From Spartobacteria bacterium (GTDB lineage Bacteria; Verrucomicrobiota; Verrucomicrobiia; Chthoniobacterales; UBA10450): a stretch of 64,000 nucleotides of DNA. The number at the start of each line of letters is the position of its first letter. Within the stretch, counting starts at the first letter, position 1. This document shows positions 44,101 through 53,372 of the stretch, piece after piece. The translations under genes and the position numbers were made by a program. The notes beneath the pieces are model-generated. The model searched no databases. It was not told where the DNA came from and saw nothing but the letters and a program-made list of their open reading frames with translations. The stretch lies in assembly GCA_003169695.1 (NCBI GenBank), contig PNAS01000081.1:1-64000 (forward strand), read 5' to 3'.

Positions 44101-44334
44101 ATGGCCGATAAAGCAAGCAGACAACCCGAAAACGTTCCCGGTCCCTGGTATGTGGACATGACCTGCACACCCTGCCGTGTGTGTTTGGACGAAGCTCCGA
44201 ATCTTTTGAAATACAACGACGACGAGACCTACGTCTACTTTTACAAGCAACCCGAGAACGAGGAAGAAACGGCCGCAGCGCAACGCGCCCTGGACGTTTG
44301 TCCGACGCTCGCCATCGGCAACGACGGCGAATAA
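44101..44334 (+). CDS. Small 4Fe-4S ferredoxin
   Basis: A 77-residue protein from the ATG of MADKASRQPENVPG; an ORF start 36 bp earlier is less likely. Four Cys can hold one 4Fe-4S cluster: MTCTPCRVCLDEAPNLLKY (Cys-x2-Cys-x2-Cys) and LDVCPTLAI near the C-terminus. It is acidic and soluble. The genes on both sides make it a candidate electron shuttle for the CysJ-like reductases that follow. Confidence 0.85.
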   Translation: MADKASRQPENVPGPWYVDMTCTPCRVCLDEAPNLLKYNDDETYVYFYKQPENEEETAAAQRALDVCPTLAIGNDGE

Positions 44335-44424
44335 CGCTTTCCAGTAGCCTCGGTCTAATGACCGCCGATCGCTCCAGCAAATAACCTGCAATCTTCGTCG
44401 GCCCTAGACCGCCGCTGCAAAAAT

Positions 44425-45573
44425 ATGCCTCCTGAAACGACCGCAGCCTCACCTTACACGCGCACCAATCCATTTCCTGCCAAGCTCGTCGTCAACCGCA
44501 GCCTCTGTAGCGAGGACTCCGGCAAAGACACGCGTCATTTTGAAATCGATCTGACCGGTTGGGGCTTGAACTACGAGGTCGGCGACTCGATGACGGTTTG
44601 GCCGACAAACGATCCGGCGTTGGTTGACGAAATCATTAAGACGCTCGGCGCGAAAGGCGACGAGGCGGTGAAAAGTCCGAACCGTGAAACCACTTTGCGC
44701 GAAGCGTTGCTGCGCGATTGCCGCATCACCCAGACAACCCCGAAGTTTTTGAAGGCGGTGGCGGAACGCGCCACTGCCGCGCCGTTACTCAACGACCTGC
44801 TCAAGCCCGAACGGAAACAAGACCTCGACGCTTACCTCTGGGGCATGGAGGTGATCGATTTTCTGATCGAGCATCCGTCGATAAAATGGACGCCGCAGGA
44901 ATTCATCGACGTGCTGGCGAAATTGCAGCCGCGACTTTATTCGATCTCCTCGAGCCTGAAGGCGCGGCCCAATCAAGTGCACTTCACGATTGACGTTGTT
45001 CACTATGAAAGTCGTGGCCGGCAACGCAAAGGCGTTTGCTCGACGTTTCTGGCCGAACGCGCGGAGAATGTTCCCGTTTCGGTGTTTCCAAATACCTCGA
45101 AGTTCCGGCTGCCCGAGGACGGCAACACGCCGATCATCATGGTGGGACCCGGAACAGGGATCGCACCTTTCCGCGCCTTTTTGCAGGAGCGCAAAGCAGT
45201 CGGAGCAAAGGGAAAGAATTGGCTCTTCTTCGGATCGCAGCACGAGCACTGCAATTATTTTTACCGCGAGGAATTGGAAGAGTATCAGCGAGATGGATTT
45301 CTCACCCGTTGCGATTGTGCCTGGTCGCGCGATCAAGCAGGCAAATCGTACGTCCAACACAAAATGCTGGAAAATGCCGCGGAGATTTGGAAATGGATGG
45401 ATTCGGAAGGCGCGCACTTCTGCGTTTGCGGTGATGCGCGGCGCATGGCCAAGGATGTCGATGCCGCACTGCGGAAAATTATTCAGGAACATGGCGGTAA
45501 GAGCGACGAGCAAACGAACGTATACGTCGAGAAACTGAAGAGCGATAAACGCTACAAGCGCGACGTGTATTGA
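44425..45573 (+). CDS. CysJ-like NADPH:acceptor flavoprotein reductase, copy 1
   Basis: A 382-residue FNR-type protein matching the C-terminal two-thirds of sulfite reductase flavoprotein CysJ but without the N-terminal FMN/flavodoxin domain. Visible parts: PRLYSISSS (FAD binding), KGVCSTFLAER, MVGPGTGIAPFRAFLQER (NADP binding), WSRDQAGKSYVQHKM, FCVCGDARRMAKDV, and the CysJ-type C-terminus KRYKRDVY. It should take electrons from NADPH to a one-electron acceptor, perhaps the adjacent ferredoxin. No cysI is near. Confidence 0.9.
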   Translation: MPPETTAASPYTRTNPFPAKLVVNRSLCSEDSGKDTRHFEIDLTGWGLNYEVGDSMTVWPTNDPALVDEIIKTLGAKGDEAVKSPNRETTLREALLRDCRITQTTPKFLKAVAERATAAPLLNDLLKPERKQDLDAYLWGMEVIDFLIEHPSIKWTPQEFIDVLAKLQPRLYSISSSLKARPNQVHFTIDVVHYESRGRQRKGVCSTFLAERAENVPVSVFPNTSKFRLPEDGNTPIIMVGPGTGIAPFRAFLQERKAVGAKGKNWLFFGSQHEHCNYFYREELEEYQRDGFLTRCDCAWSRDQAGKSYVQHKMLENAAEIWKWMDSEGAHFCVCGDARRMAKDVDAALRKIIQEHGGKSDEQTNVYVEKLKSDKRYKRDVY

Positions 45574-45650
45574 CCGCGGCCCATCTGGCTCAACCGCTCC
45601 TGCGCTGATGAATATTTGCGCCGGGCAGAGATCGCCGCTACCAAACTGAC

Positions 45651-46820
45651 ATGCCGGAAGTTATTACTCGACCCAATCCCGCCACGACCACTGCGCGTTA
45701 CACGCGGAGCAATCCGTTTCCCGGTAAACTGGTGGTCAATCGTCGTTTGAGTGGACCCGAATCCGAAAAGGAGACGCGCCATTTAGAGGTCGACCTCACG
45801 GGCTGGGGCTTAACCTTTGAAGTAGGCGACTCGATGGCCGTCTATCCGACCAACGATCCCAATTTGGTTGAGGCAATCATTTACCTCATAGGTGCGAACG
45901 GCGATGAACCGGTTCCCGTCGCAAAAACTCAAAAAGGTTTACGCGAAGCGCTTCTGCGAAACTATTCCATCACGCAACCTACGCCGAAGTTTTTGAAAGC
46001 GATCGCTCACCGCGCTTCCGCTGCCCCTCTGCTCGGGGGCCTGCTCGATCCAGAACGCAAACAAGATCTCGATACTTACCTTTGGGGCATGGAGGTGATT
46101 GATTTTTTGCACGAGCATCCGTCCGTAAAATTCAGCCCCGAGGAATTCGTTGGGCTGCTCACGAAATTGCAGCCACGGCTCTATTCAGTGGCGTCAAGCC
46201 TGCGCGCCTATCCCGAGCAGGTGCATTTCATCGTCGATGTGGTCCGCTATGAAAGTCACGGCCACGAGCGCAAAGGCGTTTGCTCATCCTTTCTGGCTGA
46301 ACGCGCGGACAGCGTTCCCGTGCCGGTTTATCCCAGCTCGGCGAAGCATTTTCATCTCCCGGAAGATCCCGGCACCCCAATCATCATGGTCGGACCCGGC
46401 ACCGGCGTCGCGCCATTTCGCGCATTTCTCCAGGAGCGGCAAGCACTCGGTGCGAAAGGAAAAAACTGGCTCTTCTTCGGGGCACAAAAAGAGAAATGCG
46501 ACTATTCCTACAAAGAGGACTTCGATCAATTCAAGCGCGATGGCATTCTGAGCCGGCTCGATTGTGCCTGGTCGCGCGATCAGACCCACAAGGTTTATGT
46601 CCAGAATAAGATGCTGGAGAATGCGGCGGAAATCTGGCGGTGGCTCGATGCAGATGGGGCACAGTTTTTTGTTTGCGGTGATGCGCGGCGCATGGCCAAA
46701 GATGTCGACGCAGCGCTACGTAGGATCGTGCAGGAACACGGCGGCAAATCCGTTGGAGAGGCCAACGAGTACGTCGAAAAGCTGAAGAGCGACAAGCGTT
46801 ACAAGCGCGACGTTTACTAA
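45651..46820 (+). CDS. CysJ-like NADPH:acceptor flavoprotein reductase, copy 2
   Basis: A 389-residue tandem paralogue of the preceding gene, clearly similar along its whole length (both have DLTGWGL, LWGMEVIDFL, KGVCS.FLAER, GPGTG[IV]APFRAFLQER, KRYKRDVY). It too lacks the flavodoxin domain. Divergence is concentrated in charged loops. It is separated from copy 1 by 77 bp and overlaps the YfhO-like gene stop to stop by four bases. Two isozymes may use different acceptors. Confidence 0.9.
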   Translation: MPEVITRPNPATTTARYTRSNPFPGKLVVNRRLSGPESEKETRHLEVDLTGWGLTFEVGDSMAVYPTNDPNLVEAIIYLIGANGDEPVPVAKTQKGLREALLRNYSITQPTPKFLKAIAHRASAAPLLGGLLDPERKQDLDTYLWGMEVIDFLHEHPSVKFSPEEFVGLLTKLQPRLYSVASSLRAYPEQVHFIVDVVRYESHGHERKGVCSSFLAERADSVPVPVYPSSAKHFHLPEDPGTPIIMVGPGTGVAPFRAFLQERQALGAKGKNWLFFGAQKEKCDYSYKEDFDQFKRDGILSRLDCAWSRDQTHKVYVQNKMLENAAEIWRWLDADGAQFFVCGDARRMAKDVDAALRRIVQEHGGKSVGEANEYVEKLKSDKRYKRDVY

Positions 46821-49054
46821 CCGGCCTGTGGGGGACGAATCGCCAAAGCGCGGACGGCCGCGAGCAGGATGAAAACAAGGCAGCCGAGCGAGATCGCGCC
46901 ACCGTAGATCAACCACCAAGGCCGGTAAAAGAGCGATAACCGGCCGCTCATTCCGGCCGGTATTTCGATTACCGGCATCAGGCCGCGGTATGAATCCACG
47001 TTCAACAGGGCATCGCCAATCTTCGCGCGATAGCCGCTGAAGAACGGCCGCGAGATCGTGAGTAAGGCGGATGCGCCATTCGGTGGCACCGTCACATCCG
47101 CCAGGAGCCGGTTGCGCCCGTTAACGATGCGAGAAATGCTGGCAATCACGAAGTGTTCGTTAGGCCGGGAATCGATTGCCGTCACGGAACGCACCCGCGA
47201 CAGCGCTCCACTGCGTCGGTGAAAGACGCGTCCTTCTTCAGTGGCAACCGCCAGCTCCCATTCAGTCTCAGGTTGAGGATTCCAACCGATCTCGTTGGCA
47301 ACGATGATCCCGTCCACGCCGAGCCGCGCCAATTTGCCGTCAGGTCCGCCTTCGTTTTCCAGGAGCCACTGGCCCAACTCGGGAGGAATTTCGCCGTGCA
47401 TTGCGAAATAGAATTCCCGCGCCACGCCGGAAGGCCTGATCGGACTGTAGCCGTTGAGCAGGTGAACGCCGCCCCAAATCGACGTGCTGCCGATGCGCAA
47501 AGTCGTGCCGAAAGGTTCAGATTTCTTTTCCAGACGGTAGGCAAACTCGGGCGCGGAATAAACGCTCAGATACAGACGTCCCGCATCGAGCGGGGCAGAC
47601 TCAGTGAGTTTTTGATCGAGGTTGTAATTCGGAACGCCGCAGTTCGGAGAAATGCAAAGGTAGGTGGCGAGCAGCGATGCGAACGTAATGATGGCCGCCA
47701 GCCACTTCCGCAATCCCGTCCTTTCCAGAGTCGCCCAAGCCGCGGCTATCCCGAGGCTGATCCAAACAAATGGGAAGGCATGCTCCCCGGATGTGCGGAA
47801 AAACAATGACGCAACGATAGCTAAACTGACCGACGCAATTCCAAACAACCCCGGAGTAATAACCGCAGAGGACACAGCGATCTTCCTTCCCTCTGCGTTC
47901 TCAGCGGCTACGTCATCCTTCCGAGAATCGAGTAAGCTCAATGCTTCGGCGGCACAGAGCGCAAGAATCACATGGAAAAACGGCAGCCAGCGAAAGCTCC
48001 ACCGAAACACGTTGGCACTCGGCAGCATCGAAATAATCAGGACCAGGACGAGCAAGCCAAGTTCCCACTTGATTTGCCTGACGAGAACTCGTCCGCATGT
48101 GGCGAGCCCGGCAAGCAGGGCGATCGGCGGAACCAATCCGCACGCCATCTCAGTCGCCGTGTGCGGCATCAAACGCGTGAAGAAGTCCGCCCACTTCACC
48201 GTCCAGTTGGGCAGGATGAAAGCCGGCAAGGAGGACGCCGGCACCAGCCATTGAAAATGGCCCGCACTATCCTGCGCCTCGCGCGCTGAACCGTGCACAT
48301 AATCAAAGAGCGCCAACCACGCGGGAGAAGATAGACCGAATCCGAGGACTAGGCCGATAATAAGCGGCCAGATCGAAGAAAGTCTTCTGGTTTGGCCTAA
48401 CGACTTCAAAGAGAGCCACGTCGCCAGCACCGCCAGCATCAAAACCGTGTAGGGAAAACCGCCGGTTACGAGCAGATAAACAAACGGCGCCGGCCAGAGA
48501 CAACGCCAGGGACCGCGACGCGAATCCAGGGCCCGCTCCAGGCTCCACCACGCCCACGGGAACCAGGCGAAGGCGCCGAGCGCCCCGAACCAGTCCGTCG
48601 CGCCCCAACAAATGATCCAGCCGTTGAGCGCAGTCACAAGTGCGACCATCATCGAAAGCGGAGAAGGAAAATTTCGCCCTCGCGCGAGTAAGTATCCGCC
48701 CATGCCGAGAACGAAAAGATGAGTCATGGAAAGCGCGGCGGCCTGCTGCGGAAATGAGAGCGGGAATTTCCAGATCAAAACCACGGCGGCATTCACGAAG
48801 ACTGAGAAGGTTCCGTACTGGAATTCACCGGCGAGGTTGCCGCAGACCCACGAGTACGGACTCAACAGCGGCAAATGCCCTTCGGACCAGCTTCGTGCCA
48901 CGTCGGCGAACACGGGCAGAATCGAAACCTCGTAGTCGTCGTTCCAAAAGAGAAGTGGATCGTGCCAGAGCAGCACAAAACAAAACACGACAACAATTGC
49001 TCCCGCTCCGAGCGCACCGAGGAAATGTAGCCACGGATTAACACGGATTTTCAC
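46817..49054 (-). CDS. YfhO-like multi-pass membrane protein
   Basis: A 745-residue protein with about 12 transmembrane helices, then a large extracytoplasmic domain (about 480-700) and one or two final helices. WNDDYEVSILPVFADVARSW near the N-terminus and the late GYSPIRPSGVAREF fit the YfhO family of GT-C-like membrane proteins, some of which glycosylate lipoteichoic acid. The start is a GTG that lies in the ATCCGTG.TAATCCGTGG repeat word, so the real N-terminus may be a few residues off. It converges on the reductase genes. Confidence 0.82.
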   Translation of the reverse strand: MKIRVNPWLHFLGALGAGAIVVVFCFVLLWHDPLLFWNDDYEVSILPVFADVARSWSEGHLPLLSPYSWVCGNLAGEFQYGTFSVFVNAAVVLIWKFPLSFPQQAAALSMTHLFVLGMGGYLLARGRNFPSPLSMMVALVTALNGWIICWGATDWFGALGAFAWFPWAWWSLERALDSRRGPWRCLWPAPFVYLLVTGGFPYTVLMLAVLATWLSLKSLGQTRRLSSIWPLIIGLVLGFGLSSPAWLALFDYVHGSAREAQDSAGHFQWLVPASSLPAFILPNWTVKWADFFTRLMPHTATEMACGLVPPIALLAGLATCGRVLVRQIKWELGLLVLVLIISMLPSANVFRWSFRWLPFFHVILALCAAEALSLLDSRKDDVAAENAEGRKIAVSSAVITPGLFGIASVSLAIVASLFFRTSGEHAFPFVWISLGIAAAWATLERTGLRKWLAAIITFASLLATYLCISPNCGVPNYNLDQKLTESAPLDAGRLYLSVYSAPEFAYRLEKKSEPFGTTLRIGSTSIWGGVHLLNGYSPIRPSGVAREFYFAMHGEIPPELGQWLLENEGGPDGKLARLGVDGIIVANEIGWNPQPETEWELAVATEEGRVFHRRSGALSRVRSVTAIDSRPNEHFVIASISRIVNGRNRLLADVTVPPNGASALLTISRPFFSGYRAKIGDALLNVDSYRGLMPVIEIPAGMSGRLSLFYRPWWLIYGGAISLGCLVFILLAAVRALAIRPPQAG

Positions 49055-49120
49055 GGATCCAGAAAGAATGATCTGCTCATCTGTGTTTCGTCCGTGTTCA
49101 TCCGGGCTGAAAAATTTCCG

Positions 49121-50077
49121 TCATAGAACCGCCGGCGTGCCTTCGGTCATCACGAGAACCCTATCTTCGACACCACGGGCGCGGGCGGCGGTAAGCAAGC
49201 GCGCCGGCGGCTCGTCGAGCGGTTCGTATCCCAAGCGAAAACTGCCGTAATGCATCGGTACGAGAGTTTTCCCGCCCAGTTCTTCGAAGGCCTGGATCGC
49301 TTGTTCCGGATTCATGTGAACCTCGCGACCGGTTGGCGCGTCGTACCCGCCGATGGGAAGGAGCGCGATATCAATCTGATAGCGCTTACCGATTTCCTTG
49401 AACCCCGGAAAATAGGCACTGTCGCCGCAATGGAAAATGGTGCGACCATCGACAGCGATGACGAATCCGCCGAACGCGCGATGCAAGTCCGCGAGGAATC
49501 GCGCGCCCCAATGGGCGCAGGGCGTCAACGAAACATCCAGTGGACCAAGCTTCACGGCCTGCCAGTAATCGAGCTCATGCACGATGTTGAAGCCGAGGTC
49601 GTGCACCAGATTGCCGACACCGATCGGCACGACAATGGGCTGGTCGGCTGCGACGCGCGCCAAAGTGCGCCGGTCGAGATGATCGAAATGCGCATGGGTC
49701 ACGAGGACGAAATCGATCGAGGGCAAATGATGGATTTCGAAGCCCGGTTGTTTGAGTCGCTTAATCACCTTCAGCCACTTTGACCAGATCGGATCGATCA
49801 ACACATTGACCTCGTGGGTTTGAATCAAGAAAGACGCGTGGCCAATCCAAGTGATGCAAATCTCGCCCTTGCGGATCTTCGGGAAATGCGGCTGCACGTG
49901 ATCGCCGGCACGCTTGGTAAAAAGCGAGGGAATCAGAACCGTCGTGAGAAAGTTGCGTTTGTGCCAGTCGGAGCGCGGACGCAACTTGATGCGGGTCGAG
50001 CGTTTATTTTCAGCGCCGTTCTCCGAGGACTGGCGAACGACGTTCCTCCGGCTTTTTTTCGAAAAAGGAATCGGCAC
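49121..50077 (-). CDS. MBL-fold metallo-hydrolase, NAPE-PLD/UPF0173-like
   Basis: A 318-residue protein beginning GTG. Metal-binding motif HAHFDHLD near residue 128, further ligands in TPCAHWGAR and CGDSAYFP, and the final His in MHYGSF. ITWIGHASFLIQ is the typical N-terminal strand. Homologues hydrolyse phosphodiester lipids (NAPE-PLD) or lactones; the substrate is not known here. About 45 residues before the domain are basic and unassigned. Confidence 0.88.
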   Translation of the reverse strand: MPIPFSKKSRRNVVRQSSENGAENKRSTRIKLRPRSDWHKRNFLTTVLIPSLFTKRAGDHVQPHFPKIRKGEICITWIGHASFLIQTHEVNVLIDPIWSKWLKVIKRLKQPGFEIHHLPSIDFVLVTHAHFDHLDRRTLARVAADQPIVVPIGVGNLVHDLGFNIVHELDYWQAVKLGPLDVSLTPCAHWGARFLADLHRAFGGFVIAVDGRTIFHCGDSAYFPGFKEIGKRYQIDIALLPIGGYDAPTGREVHMNPEQAIQAFEELGGKTLVPMHYGSFRLGYEPLDEPPARLLTAARARGVEDRVLVMTEGTPAVL

Positions 50078-50199
50078 TGTTGCGTAAGCATATAAGCTTG
50101 GATCGGTGAATCAAAACCTTTCACGGCGATGAAGGCCGAAGCAGAGATCGCCTCAGGGAAATCCGCGCTGGGGGCGAAGATACTCCACCAACGTCCCCA

Positions 50200-50381
50200 C
50201 ACTGGCCTTTTTGCATTCGGGACACCGGCTCGGCTGCAGCGGAGGCTTTTACGATCGGCTCTTGTCGGGACGCACCGCACAAGCATTCAAACTCGGCATC
50301 TGCTTCGACTTTCAACTCGTGGAGACGACGATCCCCATCGAGCTACACGACGCAATCATGGACGCAGTCATTAGCGATTAG
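50200..50381 (+). pseudogene. Decayed 5-formyltetrahydrofolate cyclo-ligase C-terminal fragment
   Basis: A frame with GHRLGCSGGFYDRLLSG, then KLGICFDFQLVETTIPIELHDAIMDAVISD and a TAG, matches the C-terminus of 5-formyl-THF cyclo-ligase (RLGxGGGFYDR, FDFQLV, HD..MDAV). Upstream, GLFAFG continues the same match in another frame, so a frameshift lies near 50219. The N-terminal two-thirds is gone. It lies between the metallo-hydrolase and comEC genes. Confidence 0.75.
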
Positions 50382-50401
50382 TCTTCACTCACCCCGGAAC
50401 G

Positions 50402-52696
50402 ATGCAGCTGCTGAATGCGCTACCGCGCCAGCCTTTCATAGGACTGGCTCTGGCGTCGAGCACCGGCATTCTTGTTGCCGATTTCGCGCCGAATCATTCG
50501 TTCGTGCCAGCCATCGCACTTGCGACCCTGGCGCTGACGGCGCTGCTTTCGCGCGATTCGTTTGCGGTTTACACGCTCGTAGCAACTGGCTTCTTTATCC
50601 TCCACAGCCTGAGCACGAGGGATTCGCCGGCGCTGCGCCTTGCACGCGAACTCGGAGAGAAACCGCGTCCCGTCAGCGTTCTTGGATCCGTCGTGAGCGA
50701 ACCGAAGATTTCGCCGACCGGTTCGGCTTCATTCCTCTTGCAGGCGGAATCTATTGAGATCGACGCCGAGGTGCGCCCGTGTAACGCGATGTTTTTCGCG
50801 CGCTGGCGACACGCGGTTCAGTTCGGCGACGAGGTTAAGCTTTTCGGCACGGCTGAGCGCGTGGCAGAGCCGCGCAATCCAGGCGAATTTGATATGCGAT
50901 CGTATCTCGCGCGGCAGAATATTCAGCGCGAGCTGATCGTGCGCTACCCTGAGAACGGGGCGGTCCTCAGCCATGCTGGCGGTAGTCTGATTCTTCGGAC
51001 GGCGCAGAAGGCACGCGGATGGATGCGTGCCGTTCTCTCGTGCGACCTCGAAAACTCGCACGATGTTACGGGGTCGATCAGTGGAATGGTTCTTGGTTTG
51101 CGGCATCAGACGCCGGAAGATATCGAGGAACCGTTTCAGCAAACCGGCACGCTGCATCTCTTTGCGGTAGCGGGGTTACACGTCGGGATAGTGGCGCGTC
51201 TGCTCTGGATCCTGGCGACCGTCATCCGTCTGCCGCGAAAATGGGCCACGGCGCTCATCATTCCCGCACTGTTCTTTTATGCAGCTGTGACAGGTTTACA
51301 TACCTCGAGCGTGCGGGCCGTCGCGATGAGCGCGGTGTTACTTGCCGGCTTTTTCGTGGAGCAAAAAGTGTTCACGCTTAACAGCCTCGCGGCTGCGGCC
51401 ACGCTGATCCTTTGCTGGAACACGAACGAACTCTTTTCCGCAGGCTTCCAGCTCTCGTTTTCAGTCGTGGCGGCAATCTTGCTCCTCGCCGAACCGATCT
51501 ACCGATTCCTTCGGCGCCGTTTCGAACCGGATTCCTTTCTTCCGCAGAGTTTATTTGGCGCGCGACGCCGCATCATAGGCCGCTCCGTTTCGTGGCTCGC
51601 GCGCGCGAGCTCCGTTTCGTTCGCGGCCTGGATCGGTTCGTTGCCGTTAATGCTTTGGTATTATTGCTTGGTTACGCCGATCTCTTTGCTGGCGAACCTC
51701 GTCGTGGTTCCGATCGCTTTTTTCGTTCTCGCGGGCGGTTTGATGTCGATGGTCGCAGCACCGCTTTCAACGTGGCTATCGATTATCTTCAACAATACGA
51801 ACTGGTTTCTGACGAAAATCATTCTTGGAGCTGTCCATCTCTTCACACAGATCCCGGGAGGACATCTTTACGTCGAGCACCCGCACTGGCCAAGGGGAGC
51901 GCGGATGGAAATTAATGCACTCGATTTGAAATCCGGCGGCGCCGTGCACGTCCGCACTACGAACAGCGATTGGCTTTTCGACACTGGATCGCTCCGTGAT
52001 TATGACCGCGTCGTGCGGCAATATCTTCGTTCCAGAGGCGTAAATCGGCTCGATGGCCTCATCCTGACTCATGGAGATGCCGGTCACATAGGCGGCGCGA
52101 GCAGCATGCTGCTTGATTTTCATCCGCGTCAATTAATCGATACGCCCACGCCGGATCGGTCGTCGATTCACCGCAAGTTCATCGCCGAGCTCGCGCGGAG
52201 TGGGGATCCGCGCAGGCTTTGTGCCGCGGGGGACGAGTTTGATCTCTCGCGAGACGTCAGGGCCAGGGTTCTTTTCCCACCACGAGGGTTCGAAGGTGAC
52301 AAGGCCGACGACCAGGCCCTCGTTATTCAACTCGCCGTTTTCGGCAAGTCACGAGTGCTGATCATGTCGGATAGCGGCGTTGCGACCGAAGAATTTCTTT
52401 CAAAAAACTATCCCGAGCTGCGCAGCGATATTGTCGTGAAGGGTCAGCATCACTCGGGCATTTCCGGATCGGAAGCGTTTCTCGACTCCGTGCAGCCACA
52501 GGCGATTGTGGCAACCTCACGCGATTTTCCGGAGAACGAACGAATTAAGAACGAATGGGTGGAGCGCGTTGGCGCGCGCGGCATCAAGCTCTTTCGTCTG
52601 GACGAAACCGGTGCAGTGCGAATCAGCGTTTTCCGCGATCGATGGGAAGCGAGAACCTATGTTACGTCCGAAACTTTTCGGAGCACGAGCCGGTAG
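50402..52696 (+). CDS. comEC: ComEC/Rec2 DNA-uptake channel protein
   Basis: A 764-residue protein. An N-terminal OB-like extracytoplasmic part follows two helices (residues 1-60). The Competence domain is LFAVAGLHVGIVARLLW (near residue 250), then HTSSVRAVAMSAVLL and multiple helices to about 500. A C-terminal MBL domain follows with LILTHGDAGHIGGASSM near residue 555. It is the inner-membrane channel and nuclease for natural transformation. The last 40 bp overlap the convergent trmB gene. Confidence 0.92.
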   Translation: MQLLNALPRQPFIGLALASSTGILVADFAPNHSFVPAIALATLALTALLSRDSFAVYTLVATGFFILHSLSTRDSPALRLARELGEKPRPVSVLGSVVSEPKISPTGSASFLLQAESIEIDAEVRPCNAMFFARWRHAVQFGDEVKLFGTAERVAEPRNPGEFDMRSYLARQNIQRELIVRYPENGAVLSHAGGSLILRTAQKARGWMRAVLSCDLENSHDVTGSISGMVLGLRHQTPEDIEEPFQQTGTLHLFAVAGLHVGIVARLLWILATVIRLPRKWATALIIPALFFYAAVTGLHTSSVRAVAMSAVLLAGFFVEQKVFTLNSLAAAATLILCWNTNELFSAGFQLSFSVVAAILLLAEPIYRFLRRRFEPDSFLPQSLFGARRRIIGRSVSWLARASSVSFAAWIGSLPLMLWYYCLVTPISLLANLVVVPIAFFVLAGGLMSMVAAPLSTWLSIIFNNTNWFLTKIILGAVHLFTQIPGGHLYVEHPHWPRGARMEINALDLKSGGAVHVRTTNSDWLFDTGSLRDYDRVVRQYLRSRGVNRLDGLILTHGDAGHIGGASSMLLDFHPRQLIDTPTPDRSSIHRKFIAELARSGDPRRLCAAGDEFDLSRDVRARVLFPPRGFEGDKADDQALVIQLAVFGKSRVLIMSDSGVATEEFLSKNYPELRSDIVVKGQHHSGISGSEAFLDSVQPQAIVATSRDFPENERIKNEWVERVGARGIKLFRLDETGAVRISVFRDRWEARTYVTSETFRSTSR

Positions 52697-53274
52697 ATCC
52701 CAGATTGGCTGAATCGCTTTTCGAACGTGCTTGGCGCACGACGCGGTTCCGGATCGGAGCTGATCACAAATTGCGTCGATTGACCGGCGAGGCGTTCGAT
52801 TTCCCGGAAGTAATCGATTTGATCCGTCGCGATGCGCAGCAGGCCGCGCGGAGCAAGTGCACGATGAACTGCGGCGAGAAAATCCTCCGTTACGACCCGA
52901 CGGCGCCAATGCCGCCGTTTGGGCCAGGGATCGGGAAACATCAAATGGAAAAGTGCGACAGAATCCGCTGGCAGCACTTGCCGAACAGCATAGGAAGTTT
53001 CCACCCGCAAGACGCGCGCGTTCGTGAGTTCGCGTTGCGTAATTTTCCGGCGCGTGCTCCGCACTCTCCCGAAAAGACGTTCAATTCCAAGAAAATCCCG
53101 GGCCGGATTGGCCGCGGCGATTTCCACGAGAAAGGACCCGTCTCCGCATCCAAGATCGACCTCGATCGGAGCGCTTCGACCATAGATGGCCTCCAAATCG
53201 AGCGGCGCAAAATAACTCGCCGGAACGATTTCCACGTCAGGAACCAAAGCAGGAAGTTCTCGGGATTGAAGCAT
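52657..53274 (-). CDS. trmB: tRNA (guanine-N7)-methyltransferase
   Basis: A 205-residue SAM methyltransferase that makes m7G46 in tRNA. Motifs: IEVDLGCGDGSFLVEIA (SAM binding, near residue 38), FLGIERLFGRV, LFHLMFPDPWPKRRHWRRR, and RIATDQIDYF. SMART-type motifs are all in place. It converges on comEC with a 40-bp overlap. Confidence 0.94.
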   Translation of the reverse strand: MLQSRELPALVPDVEIVPASYFAPLDLEAIYGRSAPIEVDLGCGDGSFLVEIAAANPARDFLGIERLFGRVRSTRRKITQRELTNARVLRVETSYAVRQVLPADSVALFHLMFPDPWPKRRHWRRRVVTEDFLAAVHRALAPRGLLRIATDQIDYFREIERLAGQSTQFVISSDPEPRRAPSTFEKRFSQSGIYRLVLRKVSDVT

Positions 53275-53372
53275 CTAAATTAGCCGATGAAGCGGATCGC
53301 CGTTACTATTGGCAACGCTAACGCTGGCGCCATGCGGAATTACACGAACCAGCGCAACTCACAACTAACATA

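Noticed and set aside
20805-48405. CCTAACG or CGTTAGG words inside genes, similar to attC cores (for example near 20810, 23653, 40448, 48392)
   Set aside because: They fall within conserved coding sequence (codons for residues such as Val-Arg-Pro) and have no paired inner boxes or second core nearby.
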